Below, one piece after another: positions 10,857 to 22,327 of a stretch of 64,000 nucleotides of DNA. The notes beneath the pieces were generated by a model. It was not told the DNA's origin and did not search any database. It worked only from the letters and a program-made list of their open reading frames with translations. The position numbers and the translations under genes were made by a program. The DNA comes from Arthrobotrys musiformis. Its lineage: Eukaryota > Ascomycota > Orbiliomycetes > Orbiliales > Orbiliaceae. Where the stretch lies: positions 2,542,001-2,606,000 of the forward strand of contig JAVHJL010000006.1 of the NCBI GenBank assembly GCA_036971715.1, written 5' to 3'. Numbering within the stretch: the first letter of the stretch is position 1; each line of letters begins with the position of its first letter.

Positions 10857-12914
10857 ATGCGTTCCCCCACAAATCGTCCCATACCGACGGGACCTGCACT
10901 TGATCGAAAGTCCCCATCTTCGTATCACACCAAAGAGCGCAACCGCATGCAAGAGCGCGAGCGTAGGCAGTACGTTTATCGCGGGCCGCACGAATCTCCA
11001 ACCCAGATAGACCGGGACAGCTACGGCACTTATCCTAACAATGTAATTGTCGTACGCCCTAGATTTCCTCGTTTGGCCGCCGGTGATAGCAGAGGAGAGA
11101 ATAGGGAACCAGCTGCTCCACGACTTCGGTCGCCCGACGGCGACGTCGTTATGAAGGATGTAGCGGTCGGTGCGTCTGATCCCTTCGATCTTTCAGAGCT
11201 TCTGAAGGACAAGCCTGCGCCCGTTGCTTCAAAGGAGCTCCAGGATAGTGCGTGTCAAGACGGGTTGTCATCCCACTCACTTATCTATTCTGCTGCAAAG
11301 GGCGGGGAAGGACATGGAAGGCCTCAAGGTCGAGATTTGGAGAAGCCCGAGGCTAGGGACCACGGCACATCCACCTGCATGGTCTCCATCACAACCCCGA
11401 AGCCGGAGCCGAAGCAGGGCCATCCGGGGTTAGGAGTAGCACCGGCATTAGCGGCCCTAGACGATCGAGATATTGAGATACTAGTTTCCCGTATTGTCGG
11501 CGGAATCAGAGATCAGTTAGTGGAAGTCAAGACAGAGAAACCAGACCCACCTCTCAAACAAGAGAAGCAAGAAAAGCCGGCGGAAGAGTCTCCAAAGAAG
11601 AAGAAGCAGCAGCAGAATGCACGAACCTCGCCAGCGAGGAGAGGGGCCACTGTTCCTTCTCTACCCGCAGAGCAGCAATCTGCTGGTGAATCTTCTCGGC
11701 CTACCGCTAGGAAGAGACTGAGGAGGAGTATAACTAGGTCAAAGACCGCATCTAGTGATGAGGAGGAGGAGGACGATGACGACGAAGGGGCTTTCCAGAG
11801 AAAGCGCAAGCGTGTATCAATCACGCCGGCCGCCCCGAAAGCTCGCCAAACACAACAGAGAAGCCCAACATACGATGACCACTATGGAGGTCAGGAAGAG
11901 GAGGAAGAGGGGGAAGTGACCAGCTCCCAGGGGAAGAAACTCGCCGATCTTCACTTCAGGAAGAGAAAGCGAATCGAGACCCCAGCTACAGAAGGTGAAC
12001 AAAAGACCCGGTTGCCATCTGTAGCCTTCTCGACTTCTACTAGCAAGGCTGCGGTGGGCGCCGTGGTACCCCGCCTCCGCCATGCGGACCAGCTGCCAGA
12101 CACCTTCTGGTTCCAGAGATACTACAACCGATTATCCTCCAAGACGGACAAACCGGATATTCCAGCTGGAAGGCAAAAAATGTTTAATCGAATGATGATA
12201 TCCCACTACCTCGGTGGTAACGCCCGATTGACAGTTTCTCCCATCTCCCCTTCTGCAAGGATCTCCCAGGTGCACCGCGTCGGCTGCATCGTCGCCATAA
12301 AAAAGGAGTTTGTGCCAATCCCCATCAACCCGGGAGAAGTCATCGTTGTTTCCTCTCTGCACAATCTCGAGAAACAGCTTCCGATCGGCGTAACAATTTT
12401 CCCCGTATTCCTAGAGCGCGGGACGGCGGAGTGGGAGTACATGGGTACCTACGAGTTCGATGTTGACAAGTTGTTTTCCGGTAGGGAAGCCAGTCAACTG
12501 CAGGATAAGAACATAATCGATTTCTGGCTTACTAGAATGTTCGAAACGCGAGAACCGGCTACCGAAGGCCGCCAAGTTGTTCGAAAGGTTGTATTGAATA
12601 CTATGAACCTAGGCTGGAAGAGAAATTCGCCTGCAGGTAAAACGAGAACACCGACTTTATCTAATGCGTCTGTAAGGTCAATAGCTCCGCAGCTGGTCCC
12701 AGACCACCTCAAGTCCAAGCGTCAGGTGAGAAGCCTGACGATGAGGCAGGTAGAGAAATATTTCCAAGATGGAATGTTGAGGTTGAACTGGAACTTCCTG
12801 AAGCCAGTTGGCTATGATAAAGTGCTGTGTAAGAAGCTCTCTGAGGCGAAATGGCCGACAAGTAAGAGGAGTTCAGAGGAGGGTCTTTGGTCTGGGTTAA
12901 GAGGGAAAAAATAA
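10857..12914 (+). CDS. Nuclear-like acidic/basic protein with a DUF6697-like C-terminal domain; 5' end unresolved
   Basis: The open frame encodes 685 residues from the ATG at 10857. The N-terminal 400 residues are disordered: Pro/Ser-rich, with Lys-rich runs, an acidic run (about 300-310) and several basic KRKR-type clusters that look like nuclear localisation signals. The C-terminal part, about residues 415-580, is ordered and includes FWFQRYYNRL, RMMISHYLGGNARLT and EWEYMGTYEFDVDKLF. This pattern resembles the fungal DUF6697 domain, which has no assigned function. The frame is open back to 10710 without a stop, and other coding-looking frames occur at 10269-10598 and 10570-10855. The gene therefore probably has upstream exons I could not join. 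No function is claimed. Confidence 0.6.
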   Translation: MRSPTNRPIPTGPALDRKSPSSYHTKERNRMQERERRQYVYRGPHESPTQIDRDSYGTYPNNVIVVRPRFPRLAAGDSRGENREPAAPRLRSPDGDVVMKDVAVGASDPFDLSELLKDKPAPVASKELQDSACQDGLSSHSLIYSAAKGGEGHGRPQGRDLEKPEARDHGTSTCMVSITTPKPEPKQGHPGLGVAPALAALDDRDIEILVSRIVGGIRDQLVEVKTEKPDPPLKQEKQEKPAEESPKKKKQQQNARTSPARRGATVPSLPAEQQSAGESSRPTARKRLRRSITRSKTASSDEEEEDDDDEGAFQRKRKRVSITPAAPKARQTQQRSPTYDDHYGGQEEEEEGEVTSSQGKKLADLHFRKRKRIETPATEGEQKTRLPSVAFSTSTSKAAVGAVVPRLRHADQLPDTFWFQRYYNRLSSKTDKPDIPAGRQKMFNRMMISHYLGGNARLTVSPISPSARISQVHRVGCIVAIKKEFVPIPINPGEVIVVSSLHNLEKQLPIGVTIFPVFLERGTAEWEYMGTYEFDVDKLFSGREASQLQDKNIIDFWLTRMFETREPATEGRQVVRKVVLNTMNLGWKRNSPAGKTRTPTLSNASVRSIAPQLVPDHLKSKRQVRSLTMRQVEKYFQDGMLRLNWNFLKPVGYDKVLCKKLSEAKWPTSKRSSEEGLWSGLRGKK

Positions 12915-13670
12915 AATATCGTGCTATATGCGAGTTAGTGTGGGAATTAGGATCCTAGATCTTGTCTGGGTGTGTTCTAGGAGTGCTGTCCTTGGATTGT
13001 TTGGGTTTGCATTGTGATATTGTGTTTTATGTCTCATCTCTGTCGTCTCGCACTGTCTTCTAGGGGTTTCAATCGCAATGTTAGGTGAGGTCTACGGATG
13101 GTGTTTTGGGGTTTATTTCGTCGTTAGCTGCTTTCCAGGGTTAAGTTTGTCTTGTAATGCTGCTGTACAGGTTATAATTATGTCCTAAAGTTATCAAGAT
13201 ATATGATTGCTCCTCCTCTCCCACTGTGCACGTGTATACATGTAGTATGATTTTTACCGCAATAGTAGTTAAATTTATGGCTTGATATCACCGATAATGC
13301 ATCGATCTAGAAAACTTCATTGAAGTTTCGAGAACCGTTCATGGTACGCCGGTATATATACCCCATACTCATCTGGATTCGACGCTACATACTCATATTG
13401 AATTGCACATTAATTGCATTGCATTAGAATTAATCCCTAAACTGCGCACCGCCAAATATAACTTTCCATATGGCCATACCAATTAATACAAAATGCAAAC
13501 TTGCATGCCCCCCTTTGTGACATCCCGATAAAAGTTGTCTCGTATGCCAGAGCTGGCCGAAGGATAAAAGGCTATTATCTTGTTAACTCCTAGATCTCGT
13601 ACTCCATTACCCCCATTCATATAAACCAGGCAACGGAGCTAACACAATGGCCTCCTCAAAACTCAACCGC
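12915..13670. other. Convergent intergenic region
   Basis: These 756 bases lie between the DUF6697-like gene and the carbonic anhydrase gene, whose 3' ends face each other. The sequence is AT-rich with no open frame of note and presumably holds both 3' UTRs. Confidence 0.6.
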
Positions 13671-14288
13671 TCAAGCGGGAACAACATTAACAATCTTCCC
13701 CGTCTCAACCTCATAAATCCACCCACTGATATTCACACTCTCCGGCACAAACTTCGAGTCCTTCAGGAACTTCACATCATCCTTCACCGCTTGATTCAAC
13801 CTAATCCACCACATTAGCCCCATCACTGTAGATATAAAACGTAGTACATACTCCGGAAAAGGCAAGAAATCAATCCCAGTAGCATCAGCCCCCAAATTCT
13901 TCTGCACGATCGCATGCGCATCCTCGTTTTTAAACGTGAGCATCCCGCAGCCGGTGTGCTTGATCAAAAGGATCTCGTTCGTGCCCAGCAGTTGTTCGGA
14001 GATTATGACGGAGCGGAGGCCGTCGACTGCTGAGGCGCCTGCATTGCGGATTACTATTGTTTTTAATATATGTGGTTAATATATTGACTATTGAGTATGG
14101 ATTTAGGGAGTTGCGGTACCGTGTGCATCACCAAGATCTATACCGAGCGCGGCGGCGGGGTCGATACGAGCATCCATACATGTCAGCACAAGATACTTCT
14201 TCGCAGGCGGGAGGACCAAATCGCCCTTCGTGAAGCTCGCGGCGTAGGCGGCATTATTAGCCGATAGGGTATCAGTCAAGACTGTCAT
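13671..14288 (-). CDS. Beta-class carbonic anhydrase
   Basis: The enzyme interconverts CO2 and bicarbonate with a zinc ion. Exons in transcription order are 14120-14288, 13852-14053 and 13671-13800, giving 166 residues, the size of the short fungal/bacterial beta-CA type. The zinc ligands are visible: Cys and Asp in TCMDARID, and His and Cys in KHTGCG. The junction GDAH-VIRNAGASAVDG is the family hallmark and validates the first splice (GTACCG donor). The second intron (51 nt) joins FPE to LNQAVKDDVKFL. No mitochondrial presequence is evident, so a cytosolic enzyme is likely. Confidence 0.96.
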
Positions 14289-15277
14289 ATTGCTTAAAAA
14301 ATGTACTGGGCTATTAAAAATATTTATGCGAGCAGGTATATGAGGAGTGCAGCGGTAGGTAAGGATACAAGCTCTTGCAATCTAGGACGTCATCCGGAAG
14401 GGGGCGCAAGGGTTGCTTTTATACACCTCCAAAAAATCCCGGTAACATGTAACCCCACGCCCCGGCCGCTGATATCTACCCCTCCCTTCCCCCTCCCGCC
14501 ATCCCATCGAAATCTACGTCCCGAATTGGAAATAAATCTAACATTTTGCATAAACCCACACTGGAATCGTAACTTCGAGCAGGGATGTCGTGCTCACGGG
14601 CTACCTCCACCGCCATTTTAAAAAGGTAAACCTCAAAGAAAATCTAGAACCGTCCTTTTAGATATTTGTCAGGATATCGATATTACATCGATTTAAAAAA
14701 AACAGGGAAATTCGCGAATTATAACTGCGGGGTAGCTCGATAACGAAAGCGAGATCTACGACATGCATGCATTGCTCTTTGAGAACAAAAAGCGGCACGC
14801 ACGGGATAAATCACTTTCTTTTCTTTTCTTTTTCCTCGTTTTCGTTGCTTCTTATGAGGAAATGCTATATGAACCTCATCTTTTGGAAAGTGGGATATTT
14901 GCTGGTAAATTCCGTTTGTTATGGCTTTTTTTACAAAGTGGGTGTGGATATATCGATGGCGTGCTTTTATAGCTTCCATAGCCGCGGCCTGGCCGGGTGG
15001 ATAAGAGTGTTGGATTTTGTTGAATAGTTGCGTTGAGCGTTGTGTTCGAGGGCTGGTTCGGCTTGAAGAATCGGTGTGGACGACGATGATATGCAATGCG
15101 GTTTATTGACAGTAGATAAACGCTTGGAGAAATATGTACAGGTTGCAACGTTGATTATGGCGGGAACAAACATCTATACATATGCATCGATGCTCTATGA
15201 GGCTCTGGTCGTAACATCAAATGCAGGAACGCCACGATGCACTTTTGGGTCCCAAACCCTTGATGCATCAATGGGTT
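14289..15277. other. Intergenic region upstream of carbonic anhydrase
   Basis: About 1 kb between two minus-strand genes. It should contain the carbonic anhydrase promoter and the 3' UTR of the Hsp70-like gene. A T/C-rich run occurs at 14817-14835. A stretch near 14998-15060 faintly resembles tRNA A and B boxes but does not fold as a tRNA. No gene is supported. Confidence 0.55.
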
Positions 15278-17532
15278 CTATTTCCTATGAGCGTCCAAAA
15301 AGATCCTGGACAACTCTAGCCCGGAAGCATCCGCCAGCCCAAAGACTTGAAATAATGATTGCATCTCAGGCTTGGCAACAGTAACCCTCATACAGTCATA
15401 CCTAGCACGATCGAGTTGGTCGTGAGATTTCGAAACGTTGTTGATGAACTCCCGGGCGTCTTCATCGATTTCTTCCCCGTTGACCTTTCCAGCCTTAACT
15501 GCCATGTCGAGAAGTTTTGCCAGATCGGGCCCTATGACTAAAAGATCGTCTGGGCCGCCGTAGCCTTCTTCGTCGCGGAATTCGTCTTTTAGAGTGTATA
15601 TTCCACGGTAGATTGTTGCGTATGCTTCTGTTTCGCCGCGGCCCGTATCGATCAGGACGGCATCCTTGGGGGTATTTCTTGTCAGATTGGGGTTCTTCTT
15701 AGTGATTTTAGAGGGAAATTTACTTTTATCTCGGGCGATGCGCCGTGGATTTCGCCAAAGACGGCAATGGCTGGGTTGAAGAGCTCATTCTTTACAGCGT
15801 TCCCGAATTCAAATCTATAAATTTTCGATATATATATCAGCAAATACCGAGCCAAGAACAATATTCAAGAACCTAGAAAGAGGTAGGTTTACGTGGAAAT
15901 GGGCGTTTCCCGTGGCGGATGGTCAATCCCTGCCTCAAGACCCCAAGAAGTTTCGCTCGTAGCTTTCAAGATGATCGATTCTTTATCCATTTTCCTACTC
16001 AATACATCGATAAGGTCGTTCCAGTTTGCGCTCTCGGGCCAGTGTTTAATGCCGTATTTGGATATCGTCTGGATGCTTTCTTCGTCCAACTCCTCGAACA
16101 TCTGCATGTCATGTAGTATGTTGGCTACGACATCTAGCATGCTCTCGGGGAGCGATTTGAACATGGGTGAGCGTGTAACAGAGCAAACTTGCTGTTGTAG
16201 CACGCCAAACCGGGAGTTCGGTGTTAGGAAACACCGGCGGGCTGTGATGTATTCCTCATCGTCAATAACTGCGATGAATAGTCGTTCTTGCTAGAGGTTG
16301 CTTATGTTAGAATTGATAATAAGCCAAATCCAGCAGCCAGGAGGTATACAGGCTTAGAATTTAAACGCGAATACTATAGTTCAAGAAAGGGATATACATA
16401 CTGGTAATCCCAAGACCTGAGGCTTTCTATTCAGAGGCGCAGCAAGGTTAACAAGGCTTGCAAACCCAGCACTAAGGAACTCTACCATGCTGGAGCTGGT
16501 AGGTAGGTCCTCAAGGACGGATTCTTCGAATCTTTCCGCACCACCTTCCTGGGGGCTTTCGGAACGAACCGGCGGGATATCAGAGTCACTCAAAGGGAAA
16601 CCCGCATCCTTCAACGCGGACACAAAATTGCGTTTGATGGTTACACCAGGGGCGGTCTCGATTGAATCCATGCAATCCGGGTACGAAACCATATACTTGA
16701 TTATGGGAGCATCGTTGACAATCATAGCTTCGTCAACGATTTCGCGAGTGATGAATTCCTCAATATGCTGACGAATTCCACGGGCATAATCTGTCATAAT
16801 TTGTTTTTCCGTCAGGGAAAAAGCTGGAGGTCTTAGTCTTTCCAAGGTTGTATCTTGGGTGGGGAAGAAATCGGTGAAATGGATACGGAAATCCTCTCGT
16901 TCGGGGTCCCATAGCTTATATGTACCACCTGTTTGTAGGCCGGGTCCAATTGGCATGTGAGGAAATTCTGATGAATATTTCATAACTGAAATTGTCTGTA
17001 CAGAGGTGTAAGGGGCGCGAGAGAACACACCAGGTCAAATTTTGAGGGTGTAAAAAGTACTTACAGCGTTGCGACGCTCACCGTCCTGTGCGGTATCCCA
17101 GTCATCTATCATTCTGAGGGTGGGCATTCGGACTTGGTACTCCTCTACACCAGAGCTTAATGTTCTTGAATCTGCCAATATTTCTGCCCCTTTAGGGTAG
17201 TACATAACGAATGCGGTTAATGATTGCATTTGCATTGATATGCCAACGATGATGTCTGCATCTGGCCTCTTCACAAACTTCGATACTGCTGATTCGACAG
17301 TCCATGATGGTAGAGTGCCCAGAAGCCTGTCCTTTAATTTCGAGGTATCCGGTATGGGAACCTGCGGGAGAAAAAGGGAAGAGAACCCGGCAAGCGACTT
17401 CAAGGAAGAGAAGAAGACCGGCGACCTTTCTCGCCGACGGTCTGATGGGAGAACAAAGGCAGCCACAAGCACGGGAAAGGTTCTATGTAGCCCGATCCTA
17501 CGAGGAAGCGTCCCGTAGAAGAACCGGGTCAT
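15278..17532 (-). CDS. Diverged Hsp70-like (HSPA12-type) protein lacking ATPase signatures
   Basis: Five exons (17065-17532, 16402-16995, 15893-16290, 15724-15814, 15278-15664) join in phase to 645 residues. After a hydrophobic, Arg-rich N-terminus, residues 91-104 (DADIIVGISMQMQS) align with the Hsp70 phosphate-1 segment, and the following MPTLRMIDDWDTAQDGERRNA matches the WPG...KVPT region. Further on, FRIHFTDFF and DYARGIRQHIEEFI match conserved Hsp70 positions. However, the DFGTT nucleotide-binding residues are replaced by SMQMQ, and no DAGGGT motif is present; VIDDEEYITARRC sits roughly where it should be. I infer a pseudo-ATPase relative of HSPA12-like proteins. The splice acceptor of the last exon has alternatives, and the ATG used is the first in the open frame. 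Confidence 0.6.
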
Positions 17533-18630
17533 TTTTGGAGTCGCAAAAGCTGCTGATATTAATATTAGGCACTCGAGTATACACTTTGTACCCCAGCAGG
17601 CTCTTGGTATAGCATTCAACTATGTAAGAACTTAGATCAGCAGCTCGATCTATTACCAGGAGGCCAACCTCGCTTGAGCCTCCACAGCAAGACTGTATAT
17701 CAAGTACCTAGGTAATTACTCACCAGCTAGCCGATTAACTGACAAGGGCAAGGAAATGATTATCAGGAGGAGAAAAAGAAAAATAGGAAGAATGAAATGA
17801 TGATATTTGGTTGCTGGCTTCTGTACATATTATTTCGTCAACCTCGGCCCTGAATAGCCGGTGAATTCACCTATGCTAGGCTGAGTATTCAGACAGGTAT
17901 CTGGTGGATATCTGCTGGTGGTGATGTTTGTCGAAGTTGGAGATAAGCTTAAAGGATGTTAAAGGCCTAAGAGTCGAGTGGCATGCATCTTTCAAGCTTT
18001 TGCGACAGGCGACCAAAACAAAGAAAAACAGCGCTGCGACAGCCTCAACCTCAATGCAATGCAACGTCCTGCTGACCAACTGACCGGCTGAGGATCAATA
18101 TATTGTGGTATGAAGAAGATAAGAAGGAGGAGACAGCCAGGAATCACCACCGCCGCCACAGCCTCGCAGGATCCTGGTGCCAGATGCCGGATGCCGCGCA
18201 CAGTATGTATACCGTATGGAGAAATAGGTATGGTGGGCGGTCTGGTGGGGGTTTTGGTAGGTGGCCGGTCCACGCGTTGTGGCGACGTTCCTTTTGGCTA
18301 AGCGAAGGGCTGGTCGGACAGGGAAGCGGACAGGCATCGCAGGGCTGCGGGATTGAGAAATGTGGCCTTTCTTGCGGACGGTATCAATCAAACTGGCTGT
18401 ACGCTGTCATCACCAATCGAAACCACACTGCTCCTCGACAACCTCCCCGGACATCTCACCTCGGACTTCCAAGACGCTGCAATTCACGGTGGCAGTTGGT
18501 CAATCGACTAGTTTTCTATCCTTTCGGAACTTAGTCCCATTGCAAGTCTTCCCGATCGAGTCCGTCCAGCGCGCGACTGCAGCAGCTGCATTGCTTTGTC
18601 GTTAGTGGGCCATTTGCTGTTGGTCTCACG
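17533..18630. other. Divergent promoter region
   Basis: About 1.1 kb between the Hsp70-like gene (-) and the ERV46-like gene (+). Short frames such as 18103-18534 show no conserved content. Both promoters should lie here. Confidence 0.55.
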
Positions 18631-20048
18631 ATGGGTCGAGCATCCCGGTTGATGAGGCTTGATGCCTTCACAAAAACCGTCGAAGATGCCAGGATACGGA
18701 CAAGCTCTGGTGGAATAGTCACAATATTCAGTGTCTTGGTTATCTTGTTTTTGGTGGTTGGAGAATGGAACGATTACAGAAAGGTCTCAGTGATCTCGGA
18801 GTTGGTCGTCGATAAGACCAGAGGTACGACACCACACAGTACTGCATCTACACGTTCGCACCATGCAACCCGGAGTACAAATTTGTTAGGACAACAATTG
18901 GACTCGTAATGCTGGTCGGATTGTACATACCTTTCAATGGGATCTATAATGCTAATTCTATATTATTCCGATGCTTGCAGGGGAACAGATGGAGATCCAT
19001 CTCAATATTACTTTCCCACACATCCCATGCGAACTTCTCACTCTCGACGTCATGGACGTTTCCGGTGACCTTCAACCGTCCGTCAGCCATGGTATCGGTA
19101 AACACCGCCTCGACAAGTCTGGAACGATCATTGAATCCAAATTCCTTGAACTCCACCCCGAGCACCCCAAGCACCTCGACCCTAACTACTGTGGTGAATG
19201 TTATGGCGCCATTGCACCGGATACCTCCAAGAAAGCTGGATGTTGTCAGACCTGCGACGACGTTCGTGAGGCTTATGCTGCCAAGGGCTGGGCCTTTGGA
19301 GATGGTACCGGTGTACACCAGTGTGAAGAGGAAGGGTACAAGGAAATGCTCAAGGAACAGGCCGAAGAAGGCTGCCGTATTGACGGACACCTTTGGGTTA
19401 ACAAGGTCGTCGGAAATTTCCACATTGCACCTGGAAAGTCCTTCTCGAACGCCCAGATGCACGTCCACGACCTGGCCAACTACCTCCAAGGGGACGTCCA
19501 CCACGACTTTACTCACACGATCAATGCTATGTCTTTCGGACCACCACTACCCACTGACCTGCTGCACGAGAACCATCACCAGCAAAACCCGTTGGATAAC
19601 ACCGCCAAGAAGACCAATGACCGAAACTACAACTATCTGTACTTCTTGAAGATCGTCTCGACAAGCTACGAGCACCTCGACCACGGATACACAATCAATA
19701 CCCACCAGTACAGCGTTACCAGCCACGAGAGGAGTCTGGAGGGTGGAAAGGATGAGGTGCATCCGGGAACCGTCCATGCACGCGGCGGTATTCCTGGTAT
19801 TTTCTTCAGCTACGATATTTCGCGTAAGTTCGACTCTAGCGAAACTCTGACAAAGGGACACTATGCTAATATAAGATGAATGGACAATAGCCATGAAGGT
19901 GGTTAACCGTGAGATCCGATCCAAGTCCTTCTCTGGATTCCTAACCAGCATCTGTGCGATCATTGGAGGTACCCTCACAGTCGCCGCCGCACTCGACCGA
20001 GGCTTGTACGAGGGTGCTAAGAGGATCGGAAAGGTCCACCAGAGATGA
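18631..20048 (+). CDS. ERV46: ER-Golgi cargo receptor ERV46 (ERGIC3) family protein
   Basis: Erv46 cycles between ER and Golgi in COPII/COPI vesicles with Erv41 and retrieves ER proteins. Exons 18631-18823, 18981-19823 and 19891-20048 give 397 residues. The N-terminal cytosolic part (LDAFTKTVEDARI) precedes a first membrane segment at about 28-47. The large lumenal domain contains the family's Cys-rich block (CGECYGA...CCQTCDDVREAY) and GCRIDGHLWVNKVVGNFHIAPG. A second membrane segment (SFSGFLTSICAIIGGTLTVAA) is followed by a short basic tail. The YDIS-PMKV junction across the last intron is diagnostic. The domain order and length match the family closely. Confidence 0.96.
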
Positions 20049-20623
20049 TCAAAACGAAAAAGTAAACTCGAAAAGACAAAAAAACGAACTGTCGGTCATA
20101 TTGAGCCCACATTTGATGACGAGGAGTAGCTCTTTTTTATATATCTAGATTTTGAAGATGTTGAGGCTTTGGATTTATCAGGCTTTGGTCATGCATTCTG
20201 CGGGTTCCGTCGGTTTTGACGAGGGCCGGTGTGTAATATTAGCAGGTGTATTTGTTTTCCATGCAATTTGATTCCTTCGCTCTACCCTTTTTTCTTATTC
20301 ATGTAAGTACTTTACTTAAATTTACCAGTCCGGGGCGAATTGAAGACGCATTCCAAATGTCGCTACAATCAGAGGTGTTTTCGGTATCGTGATACATTTA
20401 TATACAGACACACCACCACTAAGGACTTACCTAATATAAGGTGTGAACAAGGTACCAAAGATATCGCAGTTTTCGTGGTTCGGTGACGTTAATTTGCAAC
20501 ACCAAGAAAACTGTTAGCCGAGTGTCGCGGGACTTTTTCTCAACCTCGCTTCAATCCTCCCGCCCGCCATCCCTCATCCATATTCCACCCCTCATCGCCA
20601 ATTGACTTCCAAACACCGGCCAG
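20049..20623. other. Intergenic region between ERV46-like and SAM50 genes
   Basis: These 575 bases hold the ERV46-like 3' UTR and the SAM50 promoter. No coding frame, repeat or RNA gene is evident. Confidence 0.6.
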
Positions 20624-22327
20624 ATGGCTGCAGGAGGTAGCGGAGATGTAAGCCTCTTCTTCTACAGACAGTATGTGCTCCAGGTTATCCGGCGACTGTA
20701 TCTGACTCGATCCCGATATCGAATAGGTCTTCGACATCCTAAAGGATGCCAGCTCTCCAGACACCATTGCCGCCCAACGGGCAGCCCAGAAGGCCCGTGA
20801 CGATGAGATTTCCAGGAAAGCACAGCGTCGGGCTGCCGAAACCATCCAGGGACATTCCTCGCAACCGGTCTATTTCGACTCTATCACCATTCTTGGCGCG
20901 CCGAGGACCCGTCGGTCGTTCCTTGAGAGGCTTGTGAAGCCGGCTCTCGATAGAAGTGATCAGGGAGACTTTACACTCAAAGATGCACTCCGGGAACTAT
21001 CGAAGGCTATCGGTGGACTACATCATTTTGGTATGTATCCATACGACTTGTCGTATTGAATCGTGCTACGGACTGGTCTAATATCTTCTTTTTCACCTTG
21101 TCGTATATAGAAATCTTCAAGCCGGACATCCCATTCTACATCGATACCCCGTCCGACTACACATACGACCCCAAAAACCCAAATAACCCGATCCCTCTTT
21201 CGGCCATCATAAACGTCAAGGAGAAATCCCGATTCTTCCTCAAATCTGGTACGGATCTGGGCAATACCGAAGGCTCTGCCTACCTTCAAGGGTCCCTCCG
21301 TAATGTCTTTGGTGGTGCCGAATTCCTCCATGTCAGTGCCTCAAAGGGTACCCGTACTCGCTCAGCATACGATGCCACCTTCACGACTCCCATAAACTCC
21401 AGTCCCCTCGCTTCCATTGAACTCAAGGGTCTTTCGACAGCAAGGGATAACTCTCATTCAAGCCACACCGAGCTCTCAAGAGGGTTTATTGGTACCGCTC
21501 GATGGGCTACTCCTGCATACAATCTCAAACAGTCGATAAGCTATGAAGGGCTCTGGCGTACTTTGACAGAGTTACATGACGATGCTAGCCCTTCCGTTCG
21601 CCGGGATGCCGGGGAGAGTCTCAAGTCCGCCATTACACATCTTCTCACACGTGATACCCGCGACAACCCGATTTTGCCTTCCTCTGGTACTTTGCTTCGA
21701 TTACGAAACTCTATTGCTGGACTTGGACCGTTGAAGGGTACCGTGGCTCATTGGAAATCCGAGGCAGAGACTGCACTGGCATACCCGCTGTTCAAGGGTA
21801 TTACCGTCAACAGCAGTTTCAGGGGAGGTGTCCTGTACCCCCTGACATTGTCTGGAGATTCTGCACCAAAACCGAGTACTATTGCCGACAGGTTCCATAT
21901 CGGTGGCGCCAATGATGTGAGGGGGTTCCAAACAGGTGGATTGGGACCACATTCCGGGAAGGACTCCTTAGGCGGAGATGCATATGTCGCCGGAAGCCTG
22001 GGGGTATTATTCCCATTCCCGAGAGTGGGAACGGATAGCGGACTCAGATTCCAAGCTTTCATCAACGGTGGGCGATTACTTGCTTTGGAAAGGCCACCGG
22101 GCGTTCAGGATATGAATATCGCGCAAGGGATGAAGTATACCGTCTCGAGGTTGCTGACTGAGGCTCCAAGCCTGGCAGCCGGAGTGGGTATTGTCTACGG
22201 CCACCCGGTTGCGAGGTTTGAACTGAACTTCTGTCTTCCCATTGGAGTGAGAGGTACATATGGAGAGGAAGGAGCCGAACGAGCAAGGAAGGGGATCCAG
22301 TTTGGAGTCGGAGTTGAATTCGCCTAG
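20624..22327 (+). CDS. SAM50: Mitochondrial outer-membrane insertase SAM50 (Tob55, Omp85 family)
   Basis: Sam50 is the core of the sorting and assembly machinery that inserts beta-barrel proteins into the mitochondrial outer membrane. Exons 20624-20647, 20727-21030 and 21111-22327 give 514 residues. The first exon is only 24 nt (MAAGGSGD). A single POTRA-like region follows (about 50-150; FDSITILGAPRTRRSFLE...). The barrel domain includes GFIGTARWATPAYNL, RFHIGGANDVRGF (the conserved L6 region) and the C-terminal strand IQFGVGVEF, which fits the beta-signal. The first intron has a GTAAGC donor and an AATAG acceptor. Length matches fungal Sam50. Confidence 0.96.

Noticed and set aside
14985..15060. 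tRNA-like stretch with A-box-like TGGCCGGGTGG and B-box-like GTTCGAGG
   Set aside because: No matching acceptor stem or anticodon stem can be drawn; the resemblance is partial.
15664..15724. A 26-29 nt intron option (acceptor CTAAG or AAGAAG) in the Hsp70-like gene
   Set aside because: Too short for a spliceosomal intron; the downstream in-phase acceptor giving 59 nt was preferred.
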